Below are positions 48,634 to 56,854 of a stretch of 64,000 bases of DNA, one piece after another. Made by a program: the position numbers and the translations under genes. The notes beneath the pieces are model-generated. The model ran no database searches and had not been told where the DNA came from. It saw nothing but the letters and a program-made list of their open reading frames with translations. The first letter of the stretch is position 1. Each line of letters begins with the position of its first letter. The stretch lies in NCBI GenBank assembly GCA_025359245.1, contig JANYGW010000039.1, positions 1 through 64,000 on the forward strand, in the 5' to 3' direction. Source of the DNA: Massilia sp. GTDB taxonomy: Bacteria; Pseudomonadota; Gammaproteobacteria; Burkholderiales; Burkholderiaceae_D.

Positions 48634-49029
48634 ATGAAATTTCCCGCTTTGTTCATGAGCGCCGTACTGGCATTGACATGCAGCGCATGCGCCATCATCA
48701 CCGCGCCCGACGCACCGACGATTGCGGTGCGCGCGCCTGCCGCGACCGGCGCGGCGCACTGCGCCGTTTCATCGGACGGCAAGATGGTCGCCTGCGGCGG
48801 CGCGGCGCCGTTCTGCCAGGTATCGTCCGACGGCAAGATGGTCGCGTGCGGCGGCCTGGCGCCGTTCTGCCAGCACTCGTCGGACGGCAGGCAGGTCGCA
48901 TGCGGCGGCAAAGCGCCTGTCTGTGAGAAGTCGCACGATGGCCGCATGGTCGCCTGCGGCGGCGCGGCGCCCCGTTGCGAGATTTCGTCCGACGGCAAGA
49001 TGGTCGCGTGCGGCGGCGGCGTCCAGTAA
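48634..49029 (+). CDS. Lipoprotein with five cysteine-containing tandem repeats
   Basis: Protein of 131 aa with a lipoprotein signal (MKFPALFMSAVLALTCSAC, lipobox CSAC). From about residue 43 it is built of five tandem 18-residue units of the form CxxSSDGKMVACGGxAPx, each with two cysteines; the last unit is cut short at GGVQ. The DNA repeats with a 54-nt period. Ten regularly spaced cysteines suggest disulfides or metal binding in the periplasm. I know of no named family. It follows the hydrolase gene by 37 nt on the same strand. Confidence 0.8.
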   Translation: MKFPALFMSAVLALTCSACAIITAPDAPTIAVRAPAATGAAHCAVSSDGKMVACGGAAPFCQVSSDGKMVACGGLAPFCQHSSDGRQVACGGKAPVCEKSHDGRMVACGGAAPRCEISSDGKMVACGGGVQ

Positions 49030-49084
49030 GCAGCGCCGCGCGCGCACAGCCCCGCGCTCACGCGAGCCGAGGCTTTTTTTGGGA

Positions 49085-49570
49085 CTAGTGAAAGCGAATT
49101 CCCGCACCCTCGGGCGTCACTGCGACAAACTCGAGCGACGCGATGATGGGCGCGAAATACGCATTGCTGTTCGCATAGCTGGCGCACCGGTAATCTTGAA
49201 ATGAGGCCCTGACGACCTGCCCCGGGCGCGCCAGGATTTTTCCGATGAAGCGATAGTCCTGCGCCTGCGCGTAGCGGTCGAGCAGCGCGGTGCAGACCCC
49301 GGCGTCGCTCTCCGCGCTGCGCGCGCGGGTGGCCCAGCTGAAGCCGTCCATCTGGTCCAGCGTGGCGATATCGGCCGCGATGAACCACTCGGCCAGCTCC
49401 TCGACCGAACTGGGATGGTCCGCGCCGATGATATGGGTCGCGATATACAGGCCCTTGTTGCCGTCGGCGGATTCAAAATGGAAGCCCTGCTTCTGGTCCT
49501 CGACCGGCGACCAGTCGGCGGGCAGCCTGAGCACCCAGTTCGACGTTCGAATTTCAATGCGGTTTGGCAT
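49085..49570 (-). CDS. Hypothetical protein
   Basis: Unrecognised protein of 161 aa from the ATG at 49570; a GTG at 49594 would add eight residues but lacks a ribosome site. Alpha/beta pattern, starting RIEIRTSNWVLRLPADWSPVED, with later strands FHFESADGNKGLYIATHII and SFQDYRCASYANSNAYFAPI. The pattern resembles small 'DUF1795/PsbP-like' beta-sheet proteins in style, but I cannot assign it. No signal peptide. It stands alone, downstream of icd on the same strand but beyond the icd terminator. Confidence 0.7.
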   Translation of the reverse strand: MPNRIEIRTSNWVLRLPADWSPVEDQKQGFHFESADGNKGLYIATHIIGADHPSSVEELAEWFIAADIATLDQMDGFSWATRARSAESDAGVCTALLDRYAQAQDYRFIGKILARPGQVVRASFQDYRCASYANSNAYFAPIIASLEFVAVTPEGAGIRFH

Positions 49571-49632
49571 GGGACACCACCAGTTCAATGGCACGGCAAT
49601 GCAGTATGCATACTATACGGCCAAAGCATAAA

Positions 49633-49667
49633 AAAAGCCCCGCAACCGAATCCGGCGCGGGGCTTTC
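49633..49667 (-). terminator. Rho-independent terminator of icd
   Basis: Stem AAAGCCCCGC/GCGGGGCTTT; on the minus strand it is followed by a long T run. It lies 24 nt beyond the icd stop codon. Confidence 0.9.
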
Positions 49668-49690
49668 CAGTATCAGCAATGCAGCGCTGA

Positions 49691-50944
49691 TTACATGTGC
49701 TCGATCATCACATCGCCGAAACCGGAGCACGATACCTGCGTCGCGCCTTCCATCAGGCGCGCGACGTCGTAGGTGACTTTCTTGCTGGCGATCGATTTCT
49801 GCATCGACGAGATCAAGAGGTCGGCCGCTTCCAGCCAGCCCATGTGGCGCAGCATCATTTCAGCCGACAGGATCAGCGAACCCGGGTTCACATCGTCCTT
49901 GCCTGCGTACTTGGGCGCGGTGCCGTGGGTCGCTTCGAACATCGCGACCGAGTCCGACAGGTTGGCGCCCGGCGCGATGCCGATGCCGCCCACTTGCGCC
50001 GCCAGTGCGTCCGAAATGTAGTCGCCGTTCAGGTTCAAGGTCGCGATGACGCTGTACTCTGCCGGGCGCAGCAGGATCTGCTGCAGGAAGGCGTCGGCGA
50101 TCGAATCCTTGACGATGATGTCGCGGCCGGTCTTTGGATTCTTGAACTTGCACCATGGGCCGCCATCGATCAGCTCGGCGCCAAACTCTTTTTGCGCCAA
50201 TGCGTACGCCCAGTCGCGGAAGCCGCCTTCGGTGTACTTCATGATGTTGCCCTTGTGGACGATCGTCACCGACGGCTTGTCATTGTCGACTGCGTACTGG
50301 ATCGCCTTGCGCACCAGGCGCTCGGTGCCTTCGATCGACACTGGCTTGATGCCCAGGCCCGAGGTGTTCGGGAAGCGGATCTTGGTGACGCCCATTTCCT
50401 TGATCAGGAAATCCATCAGTTTCTTGCAGCCTTCGGAGCCCTGCTCGTATTCGATACCGGCGTAGATGTCTTCCGAGTTTTCGCGGAAGATGACCATGTC
50501 GGTCTTCTCTGGCTCTTTCACTGGCGAAGGCACGCCAGTGAAGTAGCGCACTGGACGCAGGCAGACATACAGGTCGAGCTGCTGGCGCAGTGCGACGTTG
50601 AGCGAGCGGATACCGCCGCCGACCGGGGTCGTCAACGGACCCTTGATCGAGACCACATAGTCCTTCAGCACTTGCAGCGTTTCTTCCGGCAGCCACACGT
50701 CAGGGCCGTACACGGAGGTCGATTTTTCGCCTGCGTAGATTTCCATCCAGCTGATCTTGCGCTTGCCGCCGTAGGCCTTGGCCACTGCCGCATCGACGAC
50801 CTTGATCATGACCGGGCTGATATCGACCCCGGTGCCATCGCCTTCGATGTAGGGAATGACCGGATTATCTGGTACATTCAGCGAAAAATCGGCATTGACG
50901 GCGATTTTCTGGCCGTCAGCAGGAACTTTGATATGTTGAAACAT
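49691..50944 (-). CDS. icd: NADP-dependent isocitrate dehydrogenase
   Basis: TCA-cycle enzyme oxidising isocitrate to 2-oxoglutarate with NADP+; 417 aa, the E. coli-type homodimer. Substrate-binding segments include [15 protein letters not shown] (with the Ser that AceK phosphorylates in E. coli), the Asp-rich metal region in the C-terminal half and the NADP-site segment [13 protein letters not shown]. Begins [17 protein letters not shown]. It is monocistronic and divergent from the pseudouridine synthase gene. Confidence 0.96.
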   Translation of the reverse strand: MFQHIKVPADGQKIAVNADFSLNVPDNPVIPYIEGDGTGVDISPVMIKVVDAAVAKAYGGKRKISWMEIYAGEKSTSVYGPDVWLPEETLQVLKDYVVSIKGPLTTPVGGGIRSLNVALRQQLDLYVCLRPVRYFTGVPSPVKEPEKTDMVIFRENSEDIYAGIEYEQGSEGCKKLMDFLIKEMGVTKIRFPNTSGLGIKPVSIEGTERLVRKAIQYAVDNDKPSVTIVHKGNIMKYTEGGFRDWAYALAQKEFGAELIDGGPWCKFKNPKTGRDIIVKDSIADAFLQQILLRPAEYSVIATLNLNGDYISDALAAQVGGIGIAPGANLSDSVAMFEATHGTAPKYAGKDDVNPGSLILSAEMMLRHMGWLEAADLLISSMQKSIASKKVTYDVARLMEGATQVSCSGFGDVMIEHM

Positions 50945-51167
50945 CGTGATCTCCGAAGTGGACGCATAGCAAGCGGCAACGGTTGGTTGCTTCTGCCAGG
51001 CTGGTCTGCAAACTGAATTAGATAAATAAATACAACGAGAGCTGTAGTCTTCTATAAGACATAAGACGCGCGTTTCACATTATGCACCAGTATTTTACTA
51101 GGCGCTACGACTTTAGGACACTAGCATAGCCTCAAAAGCTTAACATTTACGCGACGACCATACTATT

Positions 51168-51731
51168 ATGCCCCTCATTCTATTTAACAAGCCATTCCAG
51201 GTGCTGTGCCAGTTCTCGCCCCAGGACGGGCGCGAGGCGCTGGGCGACTACATCAAGACGCCGAATATCTACCCGGCCGGGCGGCTGGACGCCGACAGCG
51301 AAGGGCTGATGCTGCTCACCGACGACGGCAAGCTGCAGCACGCGATCGCCCATCCGGACCACAAGGAAGCGAAAACCTATCTGGTGCAGGTCGACGGCGC
51401 GCTCGACGCGGCCCTGCTCGCGCGCCTGCAGGGGCCGCTCGACCTGGGCGACTTCGTCACCAAGCCGTGCAAGGCGGTGCAGATCGCCGAGCCGCTGTGG
51501 CTGTGGCCGCGCAATCCGCCGATCCGGGTGCGGGCCGACAAGCCCACCAGCTGGATCGCGATCACCCTGCAGGAAGGCAAGAACCGCCAGGTGCGCCGCA
51601 TGACGGCGGCGGTCGGCTTGCCGACCTTGCGCCTGGTGCGCAGCAGCATCGGGCCGTTTTCGCTGGCCACCCATCCATTGATGCCGGGCGAGTCGATGGA
51701 AGTGCCGGCAAATGGCATCAAAAAAAGTTGA
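51168..51731 (+). CDS. rluE: RsuA/RluE-family pseudouridine synthase
   Basis: rRNA pseudouridine synthase of 187 aa. The catalytic Asp41 lies in AGRLDADSEGLMLLT, and the family motifs KTYLVQVDG and GKNRQVRRMTAAVGLPTLRLVR are present. It lacks the N-terminal S4 domain of RsuA/RluB/RluF, which with the short length points to RluE (23S rRNA U2457). The exact target base is inferred from this resemblance. Single gene divergent from icd. Confidence 0.9.
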   Translation: MPLILFNKPFQVLCQFSPQDGREALGDYIKTPNIYPAGRLDADSEGLMLLTDDGKLQHAIAHPDHKEAKTYLVQVDGALDAALLARLQGPLDLGDFVTKPCKAVQIAEPLWLWPRNPPIRVRADKPTSWIAITLQEGKNRQVRRMTAAVGLPTLRLVRSSIGPFSLATHPLMPGESMEVPANGIKKS

Positions 51732-51820
51732 AAATAGTGTCAACCGGAAATTTAGCAGCCGCGTTATATGACAGATTCATGACGAATCATGTTTTCTACA
51801 CCATAAAAAAGGAATTCAAA

Positions 51821-52057
51821 ATGTCCAAGATCATCGCTGCCCTGTTCGTCTCCCTGTTCGCTACCGCCGCTTTCGCTGCTGCGCCTTCGGCATCGGCATC
51901 GGCTTCGGCCATGGCTTCCGCTCCTGCTGCAGCGTCGGCATCGGCGTCGGCATCGGCTCCTAAAGCAAAGAAAACCAAAAAAGCCAAAGCAGCTGCCTCA
52001 TCGGCATCGGCTTCGGCTTCGGCTCCAGCAGCCGCTGCGCCAGCCGCATCGAAGTAA
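51821..52057 (+). CDS. Small secreted Ser/Ala-rich peptide with a Lys patch
   Basis: Protein of 78 aa beginning at ATG 51821 with AAAGGA upstream. A normal signal peptide (MSKIIAALFVSLFATAAFA) is followed by a mature part of almost only Ser, Ala and Pro, interrupted once by a basic cluster (PKAKKTKKAKAA). The DNA is a degenerate TCGGCA/TCGGCT microsatellite. The clean ribosome site, signal peptide and following terminator support a real gene. It is probably a flexible periplasmic or surface polypeptide; function unknown. Confidence 0.75.
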   Translation: MSKIIAALFVSLFATAAFAAAPSASASASAMASAPAAASASASASAPKAKKTKKAKAAASSASASASAPAAAAPAASK

Positions 52058-52075
52058 TCGCGACTGCGTCAGTAG

Positions 52076-52102
52076 AAAGGCAGGCTTCGGCCTGCCTTTT
52101 TT
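52076..52102 (+). terminator. Rho-independent terminator of the Ser/Ala-rich gene
   Basis: Stem AAAGGCAGGC/GCCTGCCTTT with a TTCG tetraloop and a six-T tail, 19 nt after the stop codon. Confidence 0.93.
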
Positions 52103-52144
52103 CATGCCCGCAGCAATAGCAACATCAATGATTTCAATGACTTA

Positions 52145-52190
52145 AACCAAGGTCATCCTCGCGAAACGGAACGCGGGGATGACGTTGGTT
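52145..52190. repeat. REP-like palindrome, second copy
   Basis: Palindrome with arms AACCAA and GTCATCCTCGCG on the left and CGCGGGGATGAC, GTTGGTT on the right. It shares the TCCTCGCG core and the GACGTTGGTT end with the longer element at 11246-11322, so both belong to one family. Confidence 0.7.
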
Positions 52191-52222
52191 GATGCGCTGG
52201 AGCGCTGAACGCGCACCAAGCG

Positions 52223-52258
52223 AAAAAACCCGCCGTGACCAGGTCAGGCGGGTTTTTT
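52223..52258. terminator. Bidirectional terminator, rpsT side
   Basis: Stem ACCCGCC/GGCGGGT with inner TGACC/GGTCA pairing, flanked by six A and six T. It ends 50 nt beyond rpsT on the minus strand. Confidence 0.88.
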
Positions 52259-52307
52259 ATCCATCACCAGCTCAGATGGCGGACAAGTCCGCCAGCGTCA
52301 ACCGCAA

Positions 52308-52574
52308 TTAAGCAGCCAGCGCCTTCAGGGCTGCAGCCAGACGGCTCTTATGGCGAGCTGCCTTGTTCTTGTGGATGATTTTTTTGTCAGCGATGCTGTC
52401 GATCTTCGACACGGAGGTCTGGAAGATCGCCGTTGCTGCAGCCTTGTCGCCAGCCTGGATGGCTTTACGAACAGCTTTGATTGCGGTACGCAGAGTCGAA
52501 CGCTGCGGCGAATTGTGTGCGTTTTGCTTTACTGCTTGACGAGCGCGTTTGCGCGCTTGTGCGGTATTTGCCAT
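52308..52574 (-). CDS. rpsT: 30S ribosomal protein S20
   Basis: Small-subunit protein binding 16S rRNA, 88 aa. Begins [21 protein letters not shown], the typical basic N-terminal helix, and shows [24 protein letters not shown], the diagnostic C-terminal segment. It is monocistronic and divergent from murJ, the common proteobacterial arrangement. Confidence 0.97.
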   Translation of the reverse strand: MANTAQARKRARQAVKQNAHNSPQRSTLRTAIKAVRKAIQAGDKAAATAIFQTSVSKIDSIADKKIIHKNKAARHKSRLAAALKALAA

Positions 52575-52772
52575 GGAATTTCCTAGATCGGGTCAAGTTG
52601 CGTTTGCAAACATTAGCGTCTGCTAAACATTAGTGTCTGCGTAACAGAATTCTGTACAGCCTTCGATTATAGCGATTTATTCCGTCAAGGGCAATTCCTA
52701 AATCAACAATAGTTTGCCGCCACGGGCGTCGCGCCCCTGCGCCTGCCTGTTGCCGGGCTATAATCCTGCCCC

Positions 52773-54329
52773 ATGAACTTGCTCAAGACCCTGTCCGCCA
52801 TATCCAGCATGACGATGCTGTCCCGAGTCACCGGTTTGCTGCGCGAAAGCCTGCAGGCGCGCGCCTTCGGCTCGAACGCCTACACCGACGCCTTCATTAT
52901 CGCCTTCCGGCTGCCCAACCTGCTGCGCCGCCTGTTCGCCGAGGGCGCTTTTTCGCAAGCCTTCGTGCCGCTGCTGTCCGAATACAAGAACAGGAATGGC
53001 GAAGCGGAAACCAAGGAACTGGTCGACCAGGCCGCCACGTTCCTGGTATGGAGCACCATCCTGATCAGCCTGGCCGGCATCATTGCCGCGCCGCTGCTGA
53101 TCCACTGGATCGTCGACGCCAGCAAGCAAAGCGGCGACAGTTACGCGGCCACGATCTTCATGACGCGCTTCATGTTCCCTTATATAGTCTGCATGTCCTT
53201 CGTGGCGCTGGCCGGCGGCATCCTCAATACCTGGAATCGCTTCAAGATTCCCGCCTTCACGCCCGTGCTGCTGAACCTGGCATTCATCTGTGCCGCCCTG
53301 TTCCTGCAGCAGCGCCTGGCCCAGCCGATCTATGCGATGGCCATTGCCGTCATGGTCGGCGGCCTGCTGCAGGTCGGCCTGCAGATTCCGTCGCTGCTGA
53401 AAATCGGCATGCTGCCGCGCATCCACCTGAACCCGCTGGCCGCGCTGCGCGACCCGGGCGTGCGGCGCATCCTGCAAAAGATGGGGCCGGCGCTGCTGGG
53501 CGTATCCGCCGCCCAGATCAGCCTGCTGATCAATACCTCGATCGCCGGCCATCTGGGCGCCGGCAGCGTGTCCGCGCTGACCTATGCCGACCGCCTGATG
53601 GAGTTTCCGACCGCCATGCTGGGCGTGGCGCTGGGCACCATCTTGCTGCCCGGCCTGGCCAAGGCGATCACCAATGAAGACCCGAGCGAATACTCGGGCC
53701 TGCTGAACTGGGGCTTGCGCCTGACTTTTTTGCTGGCGCTGCCGGCCGCAGTCGGGCTGGCCATGCTGGCCGAGCCGGTCATCGCCACGCTATTCAACTA
53801 TGGCCAGTTCGGCGCCCTCGCCACCGCCAACTCGGTCGAACCGCTGATGGCCTATAGCGCCGGGTTGGTCGGCATCATCCTGGTCAAGACGCTGACGCCC
53901 GCCTTCTATGCGCGCCAGGACTTCCGCACACCGGTGCGCATCGCGATCGGGGTGGTGATCTCGGTCCAGGTGCTGAACTTCCTGCTGGTGCCGCATTTCA
54001 AGGTCGCCGGCCTGGCGCTGTCGATCGGGCTGGGCGCCTGCATCAACGCCGGCGCCATGTTCGTGCTGCTGTTCAAGCGCGGCATCTTCGTGCCGCAGCC
54101 GGGCTGGCCGCTGTTCTTCACCAAGCTGGTGGTGGCCGTCACCGCGATGGGCACGCTGGCCTGGTTTGCCAGCGCGCGCTTCGCCTGGACCGGCACCGGC
54201 GCCCACCTGCACGGCCTGCTGCGCGCGGGCACGCTGCTGCTGCTCGTCACGGTCTGCGTGGCGCTGTATTTCGGCGTGCTGTTCCTGCTCGGCTTTCGTC
54301 TCGCCGACTTCAAGCGCACCGGCCGTTAG
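52773..54329 (+). CDS. murJ: Lipid II flippase MurJ
   Basis: Inner-membrane MOP-superfamily flippase moving lipid II across the membrane for peptidoglycan synthesis; 518 aa with about 14 membrane helices. The N-terminus MNLLKTLSAISSMTMLSRVTGLLRESLQARAFG and the FRLPNLLRRLFAEGAFSQAFVPL segment, with its conserved arginines, are diagnostic. Single gene. Confidence 0.96.
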   Translation: MNLLKTLSAISSMTMLSRVTGLLRESLQARAFGSNAYTDAFIIAFRLPNLLRRLFAEGAFSQAFVPLLSEYKNRNGEAETKELVDQAATFLVWSTILISLAGIIAAPLLIHWIVDASKQSGDSYAATIFMTRFMFPYIVCMSFVALAGGILNTWNRFKIPAFTPVLLNLAFICAALFLQQRLAQPIYAMAIAVMVGGLLQVGLQIPSLLKIGMLPRIHLNPLAALRDPGVRRILQKMGPALLGVSAAQISLLINTSIAGHLGAGSVSALTYADRLMEFPTAMLGVALGTILLPGLAKAITNEDPSEYSGLLNWGLRLTFLLALPAAVGLAMLAEPVIATLFNYGQFGALATANSVEPLMAYSAGLVGIILVKTLTPAFYARQDFRTPVRIAIGVVISVQVLNFLLVPHFKVAGLALSIGLGACINAGAMFVLLFKRGIFVPQPGWPLFFTKLVVAVTAMGTLAWFASARFAWTGTGAHLHGLLRAGTLLLLVTVCVALYFGVLFLLGFRLADFKRTGR

Positions 54330-54486
54330 AGACTGGCCGGCGGCGGCCGGATTGCGGTTTATTTGACTGGCTCAATCGGCGTCATTGCCTTACTATGGCG
54401 ACGCACGAAGTATGATGGCAAGACAGCATGATTGCTGGTCGGCCAATTCTGCTTCGCCCAGCCAACCTGACAATCGGAGTTCAGCC

Positions 54487-55083
54487 ATGCCAATGACGCC
54501 CCCTGATGCCGCCGCACCACCGCCAACTGCACTGGGCCGAGCGCAAGGTGCCATGTTCCTGACGACCTTCGGCGCCGGCTGGATGACCTTGTGGAGCATG
54601 CAGGCATTCGGCCCGCATATCGCCTCACTGGCGCCGATCTGGCTGGGCGCGCTCGCGGTGCTCGCGTTCTGCGTCATCCAGTATCGCAAGGCACGGGGCC
54701 GCGACGGCGCGGAACAGCAGAGCGCTGCGCGCCAGCGCATCAAGCGAAATTTCCGCATCATCAACGTGATGCAATGGGTTGCGATTCTGGTGGTGATCAA
54801 TATCTTGAACCGCTCCGGGCTATCCGCGTGGATCGCTCCCGCCATCATGCTGATCGTCGGACTGCACTTCTTTCCGATCGCGCGCATCTTTCACCATGCG
54901 CCGTACTACGTCACCGGCGTGGCATTGGTCCTGCTGGCGCTGGTCTATCCTTTGACCTTCGCACGCGGACCGGCCGAACCACTGGGCTGTCTCGGCGCGG
55001 GCGTGATACTGATGCTCAGCGCAGCCTGGAACTTGCGGCAGGCACTGCCAGGCAAGGCAGCTGCCAGCATCCGGGCGGCATAG
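54487..55083 (+). CDS. Hypothetical membrane protein
   Basis: Integral membrane protein of 198 aa from the ATG at 54487, preceded by CGGAG. After a Pro/Ala-rich N-terminus, six hydrophobic helices can be counted (MFLTTFGAGWMTLWSMQAF; IWLGALAVLAFCVIQY; MQWVAILVVINIL; APAIMLIVGLHFFPIA; YYVTGVALVLLALVYPL; LGAGVILMLSAAWNL). A basic cytoplasmic loop (QYRKARGRDG) lies between helices 2 and 3. No known domain recognised. It follows murJ by about 160 nt and is convergent with the secretion operon. Confidence 0.75.
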   Translation: MPMTPPDAAAPPPTALGRAQGAMFLTTFGAGWMTLWSMQAFGPHIASLAPIWLGALAVLAFCVIQYRKARGRDGAEQQSAARQRIKRNFRIINVMQWVAILVVINILNRSGLSAWIAPAIMLIVGLHFFPIARIFHHAPYYVTGVALVLLALVYPLTFARGPAEPLGCLGAGVILMLSAAWNLRQALPGKAAASIRAA

Positions 55084-55110
55084 CGCAAGGCGCGCCCGAT
55101 TCGGCGGCCG

Positions 55111-55974
55111 CTAGCGCTTGTGGGGCTGGCCGGTGGGCGGCGGCTCGACCGGCTTGGTGACCGTGCTGCTCGCGCTGGCGGCGTCCTTGGTCGGGTCGAC
55201 CTCGGGCGCTTCGTCGCCCTGCTTCGGTTCGTCGGGCGGCGTGTCGGCCGGCTGTTCCGGTTCGGGCGGCGGCGCGTCGTCGGGCGGCGGCTGTTGCGGC
55301 GGCCGCTCGCCCGGGGGCACCGGCGTGTCACCGGCCTTGCCTTCGCCCGGCTTGCCTTCGCCCGACTTGCCTTCGCCCGGTTTTGCGTCGCCCGGCTTGG
55401 CGTCGCCCGGCATGCCCGTGCCCGGCTTGCCGCCCGGCGCACCCGGCGCAAACAGCGAGCCTGCCCCCACCATCGAATTCGGTGGCGTCAGCACCGCCGG
55501 ATTGACGCCCTCGCCGCCCGCCATCGCGAACTTCCAGTCGGAGATGTGCTCGCGGTTTTCCATGTTCTGGAAACGGATGTCGAAATTGGCGATCTTCAGC
55601 GGGCGCCGCGTCGACAGGCTGTACACGCCGACCACGCCGACCTTGTCGCCCAAATAGATGATGCCCCACTCCGCCTTGCCGGTGACCGGATCGACGAAGA
55701 TCTTGCGCAGGTGCCGGCGCGGGTTGGGGAAGCGCGGGTCCTTCAGCAGTTCAAGCAGGCTGGGCGGCTGCTGTGGCTTGCCTTGCGGCGTCGCCGCCGC
55801 ATAGCTGCGCAGCGCATCGCTGAACTGGGCGCCGATTTCCAGCAGCTCTTCCTCGGCGGCGGCTTGCTGGAACAGCGTGCCCATTTTCAGGCCGGCCGCG
55901 CCCACCAGCCCGATGACCGTGATCAGGATCAGCAGTCCGAGATAGGTAAAGCCGCCTGAGCGCCGTGGCCGCAT
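55111..55974 (-). CDS. Type II secretion-like pseudopilin without Glu5
   Basis: Pseudopilin-like protein of 287 aa. A prepilin leader and peptidase site are visible (RRSGG^FTYLGLLILITVIGLVG), but position +5 of the mature chain is Gly instead of the usual Glu. The globular part (about 30-150) has PRFPNPRRHLRKIFVDPVTGKAEWG, as in minor pilins. From about residue 175 to the end the chain is Pro/Gly/Lys/Glu rich, with repeats of the type KPGEGKSGEGKPGEGKAGD and no predicted fold. Last gene of the secretion operon in this window. Confidence 0.85.
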   Translation of the reverse strand: MRPRRSGGFTYLGLLILITVIGLVGAAGLKMGTLFQQAAAEEELLEIGAQFSDALRSYAAATPQGKPQQPPSLLELLKDPRFPNPRRHLRKIFVDPVTGKAEWGIIYLGDKVGVVGVYSLSTRRPLKIANFDIRFQNMENREHISDWKFAMAGGEGVNPAVLTPPNSMVGAGSLFAPGAPGGKPGTGMPGDAKPGDAKPGEGKSGEGKPGEGKAGDTPVPPGERPPQQPPPDDAPPPEPEQPADTPPDEPKQGDEAPEVDPTKDAASASSTVTKPVEPPPTGQPHKR

Positions 55975-55979
55975 GCTGA

Positions 55980-56378
55980 CTACAGTTCGGAATACGGCTT
56001 GCCGCTGCGGCTGTTGCCGGGCGCGCCGCTGCGGATGCCGTACAGATTGCCCTTGGTCGCATCCTCGGGCGGGATCAAAATCCAGGTGCTGGTGCTGTCG
56101 GTGATCGGGTCGATCGGCAGGCTGCGCAGGTATTTTTTCTCGACCAGCTGGTCGAGCGAATCCGGATAGCGGCCGCGGTCGGTATAGAACTGGTCGATCA
56201 CTTCGCGCGTATTGCGCAGGTTGTCGGCCAGGATGGTTTCCTTGGCGCTGTCGATGGTCGGGAAATAGCGCGGCACGGCCAGCGTCAGCAGCAAGGCGAT
56301 GATGCCCAGCACGACCAGCAGTTCGATCAGGGTGAAGCCGCGGCGCTTCGGTGTCGGTGGGGAATGCATGCTTACCAT
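55980..56378 (-). CDS. Type II secretion GspG-like pseudopilin
   Basis: Pseudopilin of 132 aa. The leader ends RRG before FTLIELLVVLGIIALLLTLAVP, with the prepilin peptidase site and Glu5 intact. The C-terminal domain resembles GspG (DNLRNTREVIDQFYTDRGRYPDSLDQLV, IDPIT). An ATG at 56369 is an alternative start. It overlaps the preceding gene by 7 nt and starts the pilin subcluster with the next two genes. Confidence 0.88.
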   Translation of the reverse strand: MVSMHSPPTPKRRGFTLIELLVVLGIIALLLTLAVPRYFPTIDSAKETILADNLRNTREVIDQFYTDRGRYPDSLDQLVEKKYLRSLPIDPITDSTSTWILIPPEDATKGNLYGIRSGAPGNSRSGKPYSEL

Positions 56379-56854
56379 TTCTTGTACGGTATGTCGTTCA
56401 GGCCGCTGCGCTCGGATTTCGAGTACACATCGTACACGTCCTCGCCCTCCTGCGGATCGGTCGCTTCGCTGGCATAGCTGCGCTTGCCCCAGGTTTCGGC
56501 GTCGGTCTGCTGGCTGTCGCCGCCGAACGGGTCGCGCGGCACGCGCCGCAGGAAGAACAACTTGGCGCGCTTGGGGCTGCGCAGGTCGGGCGTGCCTTCG
56601 ACCAGCGTTTCCAGGCTTTTCGGATAGCCGGTACTGTTCAGCGAGCGGGCGATGCGGCCTTCGTCATACGCCTTCTTATAGGCATCGATGGCGTAGCGGA
56701 TGTCGCGCAGCGCGTGGCGCAGCTCCTGCTCCTGCTTGCGCTGCACCGCGACCTGGGTCACGGGCAGCACCAGGGTGCCGAGCAGGGCCAGGATTGCCAG
56801 CGTGACCAGCAATTCAATCAGCGTAAAACCGCGGCCCGCAACGCGCAACATCAT
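56372..56854 (-). CDS. Type II secretion GspG/GspH-like pseudopilin
   Basis: Pseudopilin of 160 aa with leader VAGRG before FTLIELLVTLAILALLGTLVLP and Glu5 intact. The soluble part has an alpha-helical extension (RKQEQELRHALRDIRYAIDAYKKAYDEG) and a GspG-like C-terminus with KSLETLVEG and RRVPRDPFGG. The start overlaps the secretin stop by ATGA. It would polymerise or cap the pseudopilus driven by GspE and GspF. Confidence 0.88.
   Translation of the reverse strand: MMLRVAGRGFTLIELLVTLAILALLGTLVLPVTQVAVQRKQEQELRHALRDIRYAIDAYKKAYDEGRIARSLNSTGYPKSLETLVEGTPDLRSPKRAKLFFLRRVPRDPFGGDSQQTDAETWGKRSYASEATDPQEGEDVYDVYSKSERSGLNDIPYKKW

Noticed and set aside
48760-49029. Regular 54-nt repeats considered as a CRISPR array
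   Set aside because: Repeats are contiguous without unique spacers and translate into an in-frame 18-residue protein repeat.
47205-49388. Antisense frame of 727 codons over the hydrolase and the Cys-repeat lipoprotein
   Set aside because: The repeat-like stretch only mirrors the 54-nt repeats of the lipoprotein gene; no signal or domain is present.
55330-55440. Short repeats (about 15-24 nt) considered as CRISPR or VNTR array
   Set aside because: They are the coding repeats of the Lys/Gly/Glu-rich tail of the pseudopilin; no spacers and no cas genes.
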